In this document: piece by piece, positions 24,475 through 39,004 of the stretch
Numbering within the stretch: position 1 is the stretch's first letter
Layout: each line of letters opens with the position of its first letter
Assembly (NCBI GenBank): GCA_012295275.1
Contig: CM022670.1
Span: forward strand, 34,032,801-34,096,800
Length of the DNA: 64,000 nt
Reading direction: 5' to 3'
From: Chrysomallon squamiferum
Lineage: Eukaryota; Mollusca; Gastropoda; Neomphalida; Peltospiridae
Made by a program: the position numbers and the translations under genes
Notes under the pieces: generated by a model
What the model saw: the letters and a program-made list of their open reading frames with translations, nothing else
Database searches by the model: none
What the model was told of the DNA's origin: nothing

Positions 24475-26453
24475 CTAAAAATAAATCCGTTTCACTGTGG
24501 GTTTTTCTGCAACGTTTACATTTTCGCTCTGTTTATTAAGTTCCAACTCAGACGTCCATGCTTCTTTTTTGGCTCTGCTTTCAGAAGATTCGTGAATCTC
24601 TTGTTTTTCAGACGCTTGCTTTTCTTCTTCATGTGTTTCACAACCCACAGAACAATTATTTTTCATTTTGACCGTGTATTTATGTGATGCTTCATTTTCT
24701 ATTTTAAATTCTGATGGCAACTTTTCGGGTTTCTCTGTGCACCTTTCTTCCAGTTTGGATGAGCACTCTACACATTGCTGCTGCATCTCTGGTTTAGCTC
24801 TGCACATTTCTGCAGTGAATATATTTTCCTTTGGTGGCTCTTGGTGTTTGTCCTCCTTGGTTGGGCTGTTCTGTTGATGACGTATTGACTGCATGTACAA
24901 CGTACTGGCATTATTTCCGTACGTTGTTTTTTGTTCAGAATTGGAAAAAGAACGCACAGGAGTTTTTTGTTCAGAAATGTATAGTTTGATATTTTTGAGA
25001 ATTTTTGAGAACATAGCTTTCCGTAAGAATATATACAACCAAGGGTCGAGAATCTGATTAATGGAAGCCAGACGGACTGCTATCAAGTCCTTTCGTACGT
25101 CTTTCTGTCCTGTTATCTGAATGATCAAGATGTTGATCTGAAAGTATATATATATATATATATAAATAAATACAAAAGTGTATTTATTATTACAGTGAAA
25201 GTGCTTTTATTTTGTCAAGAACTGATTCAATTGTATATCAAAAGTAATGTCAGCTAACAATTTTTATCCTTCCTGCAAGTGAAATATTTTATAAGGATGA
25301 TCAATTTTAAAATGTCACGTTAAAATATGTTATAAATATAAACTCGTCAGACATTAGTGAATAGTTCTACGGAACGCCGCCTAAGAGGATCTAGCGTTTA
25401 TTTTCATTGAAACTTATTTGCCACTAAACTCACTTAAATTTGAACACTGATATTCAGATATGAATGAATTTTCTTGCGTGTTTAATAAATTAATTAAATA
25501 GATTACAGGTGTTACAGGTGTTAAAGATGGGTGGTACGTGTTATGTTCGCAATTTGTTATTTAATGTGGGTGTGTGGGCGCGTGATGTAACTTACGTTAA
25601 TTGGCATCCAGAGAGTACAAAAGACGATGGTAACAGCTCCAAGAAACCAGATCATCTCGGTTTCCATTTCTAGTTTGAGCACCGTGTGTTTGTAGCGAGT
25701 TCTGGGCTCTGCTGAAGGAATATTGTTCTGTTTCCTCAACCGTCGCATCTTCAACAAAGTACACACAACAAAACAATTGCAGACAAAAATAAATACTAAG
25801 ACAGCAATGTTAAAAATAGAGAAAATGTAGGCGTAAATCACATCCATTGTACTTTCTCTGTGGAAATTCAGAAAACACCAAGAGTTAGGAAACTGAAGTT
25901 CAAAACTTCCAAATCCCATAATGGGGCAAAGGCAGAAAAATCCTGTAAGCATCCAACACACGACGATGCTATACTGCGCCTTCCGGCGAGTAATAGTCCT
26001 CGCGTAGAAATACGAAAACTTTAAAGCGATGAACCTTTCCAGAGACATTATTCCGACGATGAGTGGATGAAGAATGCCGAAGAGCACCATCACAAAACCG
26101 TGATAAATGCAGGATGCCTCGCCTCCTTGCCAAGACATGTTGTTGGCATAGGTGACGATAGCTACGGGTCCTGTGCACAGCTGTCCTATGAGGTCTGTCC
26201 AGGCAAGACCCGCAAGCAAGGTGAACACGACAGTTTTACGAACGTCTTTCTTCGACGTGTACAGCACCACCAAAGCCAGGATGTTTCCCAGGACTCCGAC
26301 AGAAAGCATGACGATAGGCGTGGACAGATTAATGGCAAGGCCATTGGTATCACATATGCTGGAGTTTTGGTCCTCTAACTCACTACAAATATCATCGACA
26401 TCTAGCTTCACTCTCATCGTGTCGCTGTCATTGGACAAGTTGTTGTACGCCAT
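24475..26453 (-). CDS. PTGER4-like: Prostaglandin E2 receptor EP4-like GPCR, copy B (two coding exons)
   Basis: Tandem paralogue of the gene at 12983-15289, same strand and exon structure. Exons are 26453-25596 (286 codons) and 25137-24475 (220 codons plus stop), giving 506 residues. Sequons are at N5, N8, N30 and N42. Landmarks: GN at 56-57, D87, C115, ERF at 139-141, QFPNSWCF at 187-194, R308 inside VRLASINQILDPW. The tail ends VKRIYF and is 23 residues longer than in copy A. Counting by eye, 72 of the first 286 residues differ from copy A (75% identity). Changes concentrate in the N-terminal 50 residues and the third intracellular loop (241-260), whereas TM5 (211-222), the start of TM6 (261-270) and the TM7 motif are nearly invariant. 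No frameshift or stop is seen. Ligand preference may differ from copy A; that is inference. Confidence 0.9.
25138..25595 (-). other. Intron at end of TM6, receptor copy B
   Basis: The donor reads AAC|GTAAGT at 25596/25595 and the acceptor TTTCAG|ATCAAC at 25138/25137. It is phase 0 and 458 bp long, at exactly the same codon as in copy A. An (AT)n run again occupies the region just upstream of the acceptor CTTTCAG. The (GT)n tract next to the donor in copy A is almost absent here. Confidence 0.9.
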
Positions 26454-26499
26454 GTTGGTTGCAGTCTGGGTGATTAGGTGGGAATTCTACAAACAGCAC

Positions 26500-26501
26500 C
26501 T
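26500..26501 (-). other. Probable 3' splice acceptor of the start-codon exon, copy B
   Basis: The minus strand reads TTAATTACCAG|GTGCTG, 46 bp upstream of the ATG, matching copy A. It supports a separate upstream 5' UTR exon for both paralogues. Confidence 0.55.
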
Positions 26502-27604
26502 GGTAATTAAAAACATAAAAATGTATAATTATAATGTAAAGTTCATCTAAGAAAATAATTATATGAAGCAGTAGCATCAGTAGACGAAGACTGTGGTAGG
26601 ATGATAATGATGATACCAAGAAGAATGTTGAACGTGAACGGACATTTTTATATCTCACATACACACACACACACACATACACACGCATACATACACACAT
26701 GTATTAGTATTTCAAAAAGAAGGATTAATATTAATTTCACTAAAATTAATGTTGTTAAGCGTTTTATGTCATATGTAAATTTTGCCCAAATTATTTGTAA
26801 TTCATTCAGATTAATCTCAAAGAACACATTGAAACAGTAATTAGTTGTTTCCTTTTTTTTTTGAAAAAAAAACGGACTAATTTTTTTTTCGACATTTTCA
26901 GTGAAGCAGATCTAATGATAATTATACCAGTGATACTTAAATGAATTGTACGATTACAGTAAAGAAAAGAATGCAGTACAGATATATAACGAATTAAAAT
27001 TAAAAAGAGCAAAGTTTATCGTGGATTTATAAAACTGAAATGATCAAATAATCGTTATATCATGGCAGCTGAATTAATTGGAAGCCAAACACACAAAATC
27101 CATTTGTTTAACGATGCGTTTGTTAATATTTATGAATCCGGTTCAGAAATAAAAGAAAAGCTGTTACAATAGACAGACAGTAATCCATTATGGACAGACA
27201 AACAATATCTGTTATGCATAGAATATGTTATATTGCGTCTAAGTCTACTATAATAAAAATGCAATAGAAAACTATACAAGTCACGCGTCAAATCTGTTAT
27301 GAAGGATCTAATAGTAATATAAAAATTGTTGGAATATTTCTTGTTCTAGCGTTATACAGCTATTCCCATCGACTTGCGGTAACAGTTGAAAACCACAAAC
27401 CACAACGAGAAATGTAAAATAATTTAGGAGATGTTTTGTGATCACAGTTCTGTTCATAATTCAATTGAAAAACAGAACTGATTAAAATGATTGTCATCAG
27501 TGGCTTTGATTGGCAAAAATTATACATTATCAAAAGTGACCGGCTATATAGAAACAGTACAACGTTAGTATGAAAATATTTCTGATATACTCATTTAATC
27601 ATAG

Positions 27605-27870
27605 ACCTTTATACATACATACACACATACATACATATATATAAAGATACATACATACACACATACATACATACATATATACATACATACATGTTACATA
27701 TATATATAAGTACATGCTTACATACATACAAAGCATATATATATATATATATATACATATATAAGTACATACGTTCATGCATACATACATACATACATAC
27801 AAAAACATATCCTGTATACGTACACGTACAGCTACATATATGCACACCTATCTACCTACCTACGTACGCC
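27605..27870. repeat. TACA/TATA-rich tract, block B
   Basis: Mixed TACA, TATA and CATA units over about 265 bp, expanded relative to 15945-16080. Confidence 0.88.
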
Positions 27871-27947
27871 AATAATACATACACCTACTGTACTAATCCA
27901 TTCATTCTCCGTACATGCTTTTATACACGAAGATATAAGTAACAAGG

Positions 27948-28090
27948 CAGTTTATTACGCAATCCTTTCTGGAATACCCATTAAAATAACAAGATAAGCA
28001 GGCACGTTAACAAAACGACAGTGTACATGTTGAAGATATTACGATAAAAATGCGGATGTAAAGACTGCACGCGAAACCCTGTATTAATCA
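27948..28090. promoter_or_regulatory. Candidate upstream control element or 5' exon, copy B
   Basis: Partner of 16178-16320, same length, about 1.45 kb upstream of the copy B start-codon exon. The extra distance in B comes from inserted sequence and an expanded TACA tract, none of which enters this segment. Confidence 0.4.
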
Positions 28091-28564
28091 TAAATGGACT
28101 TTTAGTCTACACGTAACATAATTATAGAGACACCGTTATAAAATTATTTAAAATAAAATAAAATAAGTAAATGAAAAAGAACAGCAACAAACAAACAAAA
28201 AACAAGACAAAAAGAAAACACACGAAACAACAGCAATATTTTTATGCCGGATCTCGAACGTAGTTGAAAAGTCTTGTTTGGACACGAAAGTGCACCTGAG
28301 CAGGAAGAAAACTATACACAAATTTATGAAGGATGTGCTATTATAAAACAAACGACGTGTTACACAGAAATGAAGATTGTTTTTTTTTTTTTTTGTTTTT
28401 TTATGGACTATTTGTGTCCGGGAGAAAAAAAATCAAACACAAAAACCCCCAAATACAAGCAGCAACATTAAATTAATAAATAATGATAATAAAGCACACC
28501 TCTAAAAACAAAATTAAAGAAAACCGAAATCTCTATGAAAGGATAGGGAGAGTAGGTTAAGAAT

Positions 28565-28679
<115 letters not shown>

Positions 28680-30225
28680 CGTTTTACGTTTTGATAAATC
28701 TGTTAAATCTACAAAACAGATGGCGCATTCAGTTTATATTTGTAAACTATTAAGAAAATAAATAGACGTGCTTCAAACTGATGTTAAAGGTTGTGTCTGC
28801 AACTGACGATGAACGATTCAGCCCAGAGCAATTTTCATTACACTTCCAGGCCAATTAGGTCCGCTGATTTGCTCAACACTGAGTTAGACAAATGGGTTGT
28901 ATCCTGAAAACCGGGAAAAGAACAAAAAAAATCTTCACTGATTACGACAAACAGATCTAATGAATGCAAGTCCTTGTAACAGCACTCAAGAGCAACAGAA
29001 GATTTTAACCAAGAAACAAAACCGTTATAATGTGTTCATTACCGCGACGAGAGTGCTTTTATAGCGGAACAAGCACGCACTAAACAGAGAAACTGCCTCG
29101 GTTGTATCCTAAGTGAAGTCAGTTAACAAATTTTATTGTATTTCGCAAAAGAAATATTTTTATTAGCAGCCATCGAATGCATGTCAAAGAAATGATGTAT
29201 TATGCGCTATCTAATTCTGATAAAAATGTGAAATCTCGAAGCAGCTGCTGCTGCAGATGATAATGAAAACTTTGCAGGATAAAGGCGCATTAAGACAGGA
29301 TAACTTTCTGAGCAACCTGAATATTGAATATGGCTCCAGTAAGCTTAGACCCTAATCCAGATGTATTATCTTCTAAACAACCAATACAAAGAGTCTAGAT
29401 ATGCCTATTTATATTTAGGGTATATATATATATATATAACAATATACTTCTACAAAAATACAATAACAATAGCAAATCCAATAACAACACAACAACCACT
29501 ACAACCACTACTACTGCTGCTACTACAATTAGAACAGCTAGTTCTAGTAATACTACTACTGTTATTAATACTGCTACTATCTTTCCGCTAAATCACTCTC
29601 TTTTACATTACCATTTATAATTGAGGAACCACATGTATAATGTATGTGTATCTTTATCTATAATATCTACATGCCTAAATCTTACAGAGCGCTGGTTTTT
29701 CCGAGCAATTACCACAAGGGAATTATTAACAAAAATATTTAACATGTGCGACAGTCCAGACAAGAACCTGCATTGCAATTAATCACTTATAACGGTTTAA
29801 ACGAAAATGTTTCGATGTTCTGCTCAGTCCAAGTCTATCTGTCACCTTCTGTGAAAACGAAATTGGGTTGTTAGTTCCTAAAATGGTATTAACAGCTGTC
29901 ATCAAAGTACGAAGTGGAAGGTGTCAACATGCTGGCGGCAACAGTTGTATTAATTGATAAACACGTATCTGCTTTATAGACGAAAACAAATCTGTAAACA
30001 GGATTAAAAAGATAGCAGGTTTTATTTATATTGTTAAACTGAGCTCAACACAACATACTGATATTTAATTTTTATATTAAGTATATTTAAAGTGCACACT
30101 GATGCCTAAATACGTCATTGGTTAATTTTTTATAGCTACAGTTCTTTGCTAATAATGAAGTATAATATTAAAAATAACAAGTATGGCGGCTGACATTTTA
30201 TCTATTTATCATACTTTGTTTACAG

Positions 30226-30230
30226 GAAAA

Positions 30231-30269
<39 letters not shown>

Positions 30270-30272
30270 ATC
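30226..30272. repeat. (AAAT)n microsatellite
   Basis: About eleven AAAT units; another lies at 50885-50930. Confidence 0.9.
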
Positions 30273-30689
30273 TCTCATACACTGAGAATGCTGCAATTTT
30301 ATCATAATTTACTCCGTCTGAAATTTTAAATATTGTCAATGAGATCACGAATAAAAAGGAAAACAAACTGAAAACTTTCTCGCATTTTATTACCAAAGAC
30401 ATACTTTTTTTAGTAATAAATATTGGTCGCCAGAAACAAATACGACGGTAACATCCAAGAACATAACGCGGTAGTAGCTCGTTTGTAAACAAAGCACACT
30501 TTTCAAAAACAACGTTTGCCAGTGAATGACTTCTGTGCATCTTTCAACATGGTAATTTACAGTTAGTTTTATTCTGATTATCGTCTGACAGTTCTAAGGC
30601 AATAAAGGTTTAGGTTACAAGTGCTTTGCTAAATATAGAAAATTTCCAGAAGTAGAACATTTCTCGTGATAAAGAAGAAGTTGAAAAAA

Positions 30690-30720
<31 letters not shown>

Positions 30721-31019
30721 TCAGAGAATAAGAGCTTTGTGGGGTTTTTTGTTTGTTTTTTTAAAATCCTTTGGAAACACTAGAAGAGTGAAGAAAAAAA
30801 TGAAATCTAATTATAGAAAAAGAAAAAGAAGAAATATAATGATGCACCACTCTCCACATAAGTAAATAATAACAATAAAACAAAAAAAACATATCTACAT
30901 TTTTAAGTATTTGTTAGTATTTAGTCATTATCATTATTATATTTTAGTTTATTTTCCAACAAAAGAAAAACAAAAATAAGAACATCGTCATTATCAGCAT
31001 TATCGTAAGCAACAGGAAC

Positions 31020-31087
31020 ACAATAACAATAACAACAATAACAATAATAACTGTAATAATAATAATAACTATAATAATAATAATAAC

Positions 31088-31138
<51 letters not shown>
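31020..31138. repeat. (AAT)n/(AAC)n compound microsatellite
   Basis: Interrupted AAC and AAT units leading into a pure AAT run of about 15 units. Confidence 0.9.
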
Positions 31139-32028
31139 GATGATGACGAAGATGTTAAAACAATAAATAAATATATATATAAAGAAAAGTTCACATAAGT
31201 CAACGTTCTCTCTGTATGATTCAACGATATCTGAATTTTTCTTTTATCATGTCATATATTAATATAAACATCCATATCAGAATTCAGTGTATTTATATAC
31301 ACTTCCACGGGTACGTAACTGAAACCGCTAATATTTTACACATATGTGAAAGATAAGAATGTAACTTGAAGAGAGAAAAAGGAAAGATAGAGATGATATG
31401 ATATACGTATTACATTAAAGTGAGTGTATGTGTGTATATGTGTACATAGGCTTAACGACTTTAAATCTTTCTCCTACGGAGAACTACTTAGGCTCACGGT
31501 TCTATAAATAAAAATTTAAAAAAAATGAGTAAACAACAAAAGCTATAAAATAAGACTATCAAGATACATCTGAAATATTTGTGAGGCTGAGAGTATACAA
31601 CATTCGCGGTTTTTCTAATGGGAGTAATTCTCAGTCGAAAGATAAAAATAACAATAGGTTACTGTTATTCTTATTATTCTTAATTACAATTTTCTGTTCA
31701 ATGAAATGATTACGTCTTCGATCGAAAACAGACTATAACGCGAACTGCTGCAAAAAATTTCTATTCATTTGATGAAATATGAATTGATCTAACCAAACAC
31801 AAAACGTTATTATATTAATATAAAGTAGACAAATTCGTGGAAGCAGATCAACCCAAAGACGTTAGACAGCCGCGGTCGAGGTGATGGACACTACTGATAT
31901 TGACGTTGCCAACGCATAGGTCTTCGCCGACACGATAGTCCCATTCACAGCTCAATCAACGTCATATTTACCGTGATTTAAAACTCTTTTGTCAGAATGT
32001 CTTAAAGACAGAGACACAAATAAAACAC

Positions 32029-32032
<4 letters not shown>

Positions 32033-32107
<75 letters not shown>

Positions 32108-32154
32108 GTAATTGTGTATATATATTTTACCATTAATTTTCAATGAATGAATAA

Positions 32155-32244
<90 letters not shown>
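32033..32244. repeat. (GT)n followed by (GA)n
   Basis: GT run about 32033-32106 and GA run 32159-32244, separated by 50 bp of unique AT-rich sequence. Confidence 0.95.
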
Positions 32245-32248
<4 letters not shown>

Positions 32249-33535
32249 AGACGAGAAGGATAGTGAGAAAAAGAGAGATTGAAAGAAAGACGAAAGAGAG
32301 ACTCGTGGAACAAAAACTTCAAAGCAAATGAATGAATGATTACAAGTTAACATATCTGAGTACTAAACATTAAATATTTCTAGACTGGAGGACAGGTTTT
32401 ATACAAATCACAAATTATATGAGAAATGATCGTGGTGATCAAACTAGCAATATTATGCATCGGAGGAGAGGCGGGTAAAAATTCCAGACATGTATTATCT
32501 TATTAAACAACCACGTTCTAAAAGTATAATCGAAACGTGATTTCTGGAATTAGATTCATCATAAAATTAATACTCGAGCTGGTTTTAGGCAGGAACGTGC
32601 ACTGAAAACCCTCAACACCCACACAAAACTATTAAACTCTGTGTACAGACAAAATCAAAACCAAATAACAGTAAAAGTTAATCATATACGTCTGGTATAT
32701 ATATATCATTAAATTAAACACTTACTTTGTTCAGATCACAGAACTATATGTCCCCTGTGACAAAAAAAAAATCCTCGCTAAACAACTGCAGAATAAACAG
32801 ACATCACAGAAAACACCGACACATAAAACACAGACATATGTTTCTACTTGTCAGTTGGGACACAGATGTGAAGGCACCTTGTACAGTGTGAAATATGCTG
32901 TTGTAAAATTCAGAGAGAACAAAAAAAAAACACGAAAACTTCCATACTCAAGGCAGCGTTTATAATTATAAGTGAACGCTTGCCAGAAAGCTGAACGCGA
33001 TTGTAAAGATTAACGTTCACAACATCAGTTATCAAACATTTCGTAATGAAAACAGTTTTCGTCCAGTCAGAGTGTTCCAAACTCGATAAGCACTTCAACT
33101 AGACTTTGAACAGCTGGGCTACGACCAACACCCTGTTAAATAACGTTTTACATTATGACATGTTTTTTTTTTTTTTAAAACGAACTGTAAATGAATACCT
33201 GAAGCGCGTACTTTTTGAACAGTCTGTGTGTGGTCACCAGTGGTTGAAATAAACCTGCCGTATTATTATTAATAATGCGAATAATGCGCGTACACTCAAC
33301 GATTTTATGATTACACGTTTGCTTTCGATTATCGGAAGAAAGATCTCAATGTCATCAGCATTTATTAGCTTCAGCAGCTGCAGGAACAATAATTTAAGGA
33401 CATCTGAATAAGCATAAAAACGGATTAATCGAGGTTTATAGAAGGACCATTGTTATTTATCACATTGCATATTAACATGGTATGTAGTTCATACAGTGGC
33501 AGTTTCTGATGTTTGTATATATAATACATAATACA

Positions 33536-33541
<6 letters not shown>

Positions 33542-33632
<91 letters not shown>

Positions 33633-33656
33633 TTATTCATTCAACACACACTCAAA

Positions 33657-33742
<86 letters not shown>
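33542..33742. repeat. Paired (CT)n tracts
   Basis: CT runs at 33542-33628 and 33661-33742 separated by about 30 bp. Confidence 0.95.
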
Positions 33743-33743
<1 letters not shown>

Positions 33744-34414
33744 ACCATCTAAAGTGAACCATATATCTTAAATCTTAAGACTCATAATTAGTTTAGCAAG
33801 TAATAAATGAAATTTCTCGAAACCTCTCGTATGCACCTCAAACGTTCCTAGAATAAAAAATGTCGACAGCAGCTCTATGAATCACGCTTAGTGCAAACAG
33901 AAAAACGTGCTAAGTGGAGTGAGCCATGTTTGTATTGGTACTGAAATTAAAGTGTGTACATTTCAACGTACACGTTCTTTTTATCATCTCTTTTTTATTG
34001 TAAATCATATCCTGTTTTTTTTTTTTTTTTTTTTTTTTTAACTTCTTCTTGTAAATAAAACACACCCTGGTTAGAGCGGAGAACCAAAAAAAAAGGACAT
34101 TATAACGGATATTGAATTTGTCTCATTTATGACGTTTAAGAGATAATAAAAAGACTACCATATAAATTATTTCATTTTTTTTTTTTTTTTTAAGCAATAA
34201 AGGGAGTATACTCCGATTATGGACCAAAAGTAAACAGTGCTGATGTTACAATAGCTTTCAAATGCAGCATCCTTTATTTATAATATTTTAAATATTAAAA
34301 GATTTAACTGAATGTTGGCGGTTCGATATAGAATAAAGTTTTAATGTTTGTTCTGGGATATAAATGTAGGCCTATAACTTTGTATATTCAGTAACTATAA
34401 ACACTTTTTAAAAC

Positions 34415-34418
<4 letters not shown>

Positions 34419-34500
<82 letters not shown>

Positions 34501-34585
34501 CTCTTTTTCTTTCCGGTTTTCACTCTAACATGTACCCAAATACATACATATCCACATTTAAATACTTCAGTACAGACAGTTACCG

Positions 34586-34639
<54 letters not shown>

Positions 34640-34660
34640 ACCCACCCACACACACACACT
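34419..34660. repeat. (CT)n and (AC)n tracts
   Basis: CT run 34419-34496 and AC run about 34594-34660 with a CCCACCCACCCA interruption. Confidence 0.95.
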
Positions 34661-34993
34661 GTATATACGGCTATATTTAATGGACTATCTGGAAGTTATG
34701 ATCTTCTGTCTCGATGGAATAAATGGCGCCCTGTCGGAGGAAAGATAAAATGTTCACCTAATGCGGCTATAAATTATCGCATGAAACAGCAGGGATAGGA
34801 AAATATACAGATATTTTTATCTGAATAACTAAATTTTATAACTTGGTTTTAATGCGGACACCGTGCCCTAGATTAGTTTTGTCCCTTCCATTCCGAAACG
34901 CAGTGAACTGCACGTTCGATTAAAATATTTGTCTTTATTTATTTATGTAAATTTTATTTTAATATTATACGCCACGTTCGGTTTTATATACAC

Positions 34994-35006
34994 ACAGAGA
35001 GAGAGA

Positions 35007-35051
<45 letters not shown>

Positions 35052-35329
35052 ACGTATGTACATATACAGAGGTGAACTGCAACAGGGCTTAAATATGTTT
35101 TTGCCAAAACTGATACACTGTTAATAATGATTAACCACTGCTTCCTGACGAAAAACCTAATTTGTTAGAAAATCATTAACATCCAGTAGTAAAGGACCAT
35201 AGAACTTTTATATACAGAACAAAAGAAGTTATATTCTTTTACCTTTTCGTCTTTTCTTCTTCTACTTATTTATTTATTTATTTATTTGCATTCTGTTTAA
35301 AAATAATAAATTGTCTGTAAGCGCTTTTG

Positions 35330-35360
<31 letters not shown>

Positions 35361-35388
35361 ACACACAAAGAAAACAACAACACACACA
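34994..35388. repeat. Scattered (AC)n runs
   Basis: AC runs at about 35008-35053 and 35330-35388 in AT-rich sequence. Confidence 0.88.
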
Positions 35389-36574
35389 CATACCTGTATA
35401 TAATAATAATAACAACAATAATAATAATAATATGTCCTAATATATTATAGACATTTAAATTTTTTTTTTTAATTTACACATTATTCATAATAATAATAAT
35501 AATAATAATATTTAACTAAAAAGTGATTATTGTCTGTATATAACACAAATATTTGAATTCACAAGCTACTGGTTTTAAATAAAAAACTTACATTCTTTAA
35601 CTAACTTCAGGTACAGTTTTATCAGGAATCTTTAGTCGCAATTCCAAATACATATAATACTTATTGAAAATGGTTTTAATGAAAAGGTACAGCACAGATA
35701 TTACAAAATAAATAAAATTATCACTCACCTGAAATAAAACTAAGCTGAAAACACAAACATTCGACTTTGCTTTGAACGTGGACATTAAGCTATACATATA
35801 TTTAGATTCTTTTTTTTAAAAGAAAATTTTTTCTTGTTGCATCCGCGTTGAAATCGGCTGTCAAAGTTAAACTGCTTTTCTTGACATTTTCACCAGTAAC
35901 AACTCGATATATCTAACAGACGGGATACACGTTTCAGATTTCAACTCGAAATATACAAAGATAACATACACATTCCTATGGTAATCACAACAGAAAAAAC
36001 AACCAACTGAAAGTAAAAAAACACAAACAACAACAAAAAAAAAAAAACAGTCAACATTATAAAATTTCTAACTGAGAACGCGGAAAACATTAACACCACA
36101 CGGAAGCACAAATCTTTTGTTACCGAGTAAAAAAATGTGCGACCGGTTAAGAAAACTAGCAAGATGAAAGCCGGGTAAGAAACAAACACTCAGGTACGCA
36201 CTACACACAGAACTCATTTCTGCTGGTTTACATCAACTTAGTTTTAAAACCAAACACAAACAAATTTTTTTACCTTTCTCGACCTCCTGCGATACCGTAT
36301 TGTTTCCATCTTTCGCTGACCCACTTCGGGTTTTGCTTCGACAGAGTGTGGAGGGTTTAAGAAGTTTGAACGAGATTGCCAGCTGTCCCCGTGTCTCGTC
36401 ATTTCAAACAGCCTCTTTGCCTACGTATCTTTGTTATATACAGTCACGCTCGGTGTGCCAATAGTCACTTGTGTGATGATCACTGTGAAAACCAACCATC
36501 TAGCTGTGACAATGAAACGCATAAACAGCCTGGTGATCTGTGTTTATGTTCGTTTATGTGGCGTAGACGAGGAA

Positions 36575-36845
36575 TGTGATATTATTATTATTATTATTAC
36601 TGTTGTTGTTGTTGTTTTTATAATTATTGTTGTTGTGTTGCTGCTGTTATTGTCATTATTATTGTTGTTGTTGTTGTTCTTATTATTATTGTTGTTGTTG
36701 TTTTTATTATTATTGTTGTCGAGTTGCTGCTGTTATTGTCATTATTATTATTATTATTGTTGTTGTTGTTGTTTTTTGTTTTTTTTGTCGTGTTGCTGCT
36801 GTTATTGTCATCCTTATTGTTATTGTTGTTGTCATCTTTATTGTT
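36575..36845. repeat. (ATT)n/(GTT)n compound array
   Basis: Alternating ATT and GTT blocks; a segment containing TTGCTGCTGTTATTGTCAT recurs three times, so it is partly a higher-order repeat. Confidence 0.88.
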
Positions 36846-38711
36846 TTTAATCCTGTAGACGTTTTTGTTATTGTTTTGTTAGTATTTTTATTACTGTTGA
36901 TCATGTGAGTGTTATGTGGTATTTATACAGTTGGTTAATGTCGTAGTATCATTTTGTATTATGTAACTGTAATCGATGTTATTGTTGATGGCGTCGACGT
37001 GAAGTTATGTTTCTCGCACAGTTAGGTTTGTTTTCAAACGCTGTAACGCTAGCCAGGAAGATTTTGTTTTCAGCTCTGTATGTTTCGTACAGCTTTAGAA
37101 TTTTGAATCAGTACTCTCTCTCAATAGCCGGTGACTCATACACTGTCAACAGTTCATGTGATGTCGGATACTAATGTTTAACAAGACCTAGATATTTTTA
37201 ACTGTCAATAGGCATTATGTGAAAAAAATACAAATTGTATGCCGTCGATATGAGAAAAAAACCGTGTCCTGCACCTGCATGGGTTACTGATCGATTAGCA
37301 AGAAAGTATTTTTTAAATGTACCTCCCCATAGAATGTACAGCAAATACCGGAGTCTTTGATTAAATACTGGCTGGAACGGGATACTGTCCACTAGAAACA
37401 CTGGGGATGACCGAACAGGCTACAGTCAAGTTTCAAGACAACATTCATCTTCTGAATTCCAATCTTCTTACTGTGATGTATTAACGATCGGGAATATTTC
37501 ATCTCTTATCTATATTTGCTGGACAATTTCTTCACTTATTAGAAACACGGGAGTTTACCACTACGACTGGAAAGTTTAGAAGAAATGACAACACATATTA
37601 AGAAAAAAAAAAACACCTTGTGACGCATATTGTTAAACTGCAGACTGAAAGATGCACATCAGTTTCTCTTCTGTGAATGGCATTTAAAAGTTGACTGAAA
37701 AACGGATTTCAATTGGAACCACTACTGATGCAGTTAACCTACTTCTGCGTCTCCTGTTAACGCAAGAATCCCCAGAGAACTGACGTGTTTTTAAGTTAAA
37801 CATGCTATGGTCAAGAGACCTTCGAAACTTTCTGTCTCGACTTCGACGCGATAATTAGATTAGTCAGGGCGTATTTGAAAATGTATTTAAGTACTTCAAA
37901 AGTGAATCCGTTCTGTTTAAAGAAGATACATTTATCTTTTTCACAATTTTTATGTAAGTAGGATCGACTTGTCGGTATTTTTATTGCTGTTTGTTACTTT
38001 CAGAGGTTTTATGGACGTTAGTGTCAACTTGGCTGTAATTGAGTTATTCTGTAAGAGATTAAATCAGTGATGCAATAATCAGAAGACAATGGTATTTCAT
38101 GTATTGAATACCATTGAAGAAAACTGTTATATATCAAAGCATACGATACCAGAACAAAAATGAGATCCAAGACAAACACATAATTTTAACATAGATAGAA
38201 TTTGACTAACACAGACAAACACAAAGTAGCTATATAATTCCAGACAGAAAAACAAAATGGCATAAAGCCTGTAATCTCTCCTTCCTCTCCAAAAGAATTC
38301 AGAAAATAAACAAGAATAAACAACAGTAAAGCCCACCTCGACATCTAATAAACTAATCAAAACCTCCTTCCCAAAATATTACCCATATTTGTAAATAAAG
38401 TGCATTTCATTTTAACACAGCTGCATATTATGCAAAGAACTAATTTACACATTTTTTTATTCAAACTGAAAAATGTGTCATGTATCTAAATATATCTTTA
38501 ACTTTAATTTAGAACATATTTGCCGCAGAAAAAAAATATACAGGCTTAAACCTTCCTTCAGAAAAAAAAAGTGTTTTCATAATTCACAAATACGTTTGCA
38601 CATGGTAATATTTTAAGTAATTGTGCTAACTTGAGATAAGGAATATCGATAAAAGATGTATCTGAGAAAACAAAGAAAATTCCAGTGTTAGTCACAAAAC
38701 CCGAACACATC

Positions 38712-38712
<1 letters not shown>

Positions 38713-38748
<36 letters not shown>

Positions 38749-39004
38749 ATACTGCTACAAGGACAATCGCATACGTATGAAAACATTCCTAAAGACATAC
38801 AGACAAACATAGAGGGATAGATAGACAAATATAGAGAGATCGGGAAAGGTAAAAAGAGAGAGACAAACAGAAACAGAGAGGGATAGAAAGACAGGGAAAG
38901 TAAAAGAGAGGGAGACAAACAGATAAAGAGAGGGATAGAAAGACAGACAGATAAACAGAGAGGGATATGTATATATATAGAGAGAGAAAAAGAGAGAGAG
39001 AGAG
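38713..39004. repeat. (AC)n and GA/GACA-rich tract
   Basis: AC run 38713-38748, then a purine-rich stretch of degenerate GAGAGGGATAGAAAGACAG units (about 38810-39004). Confidence 0.85.
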
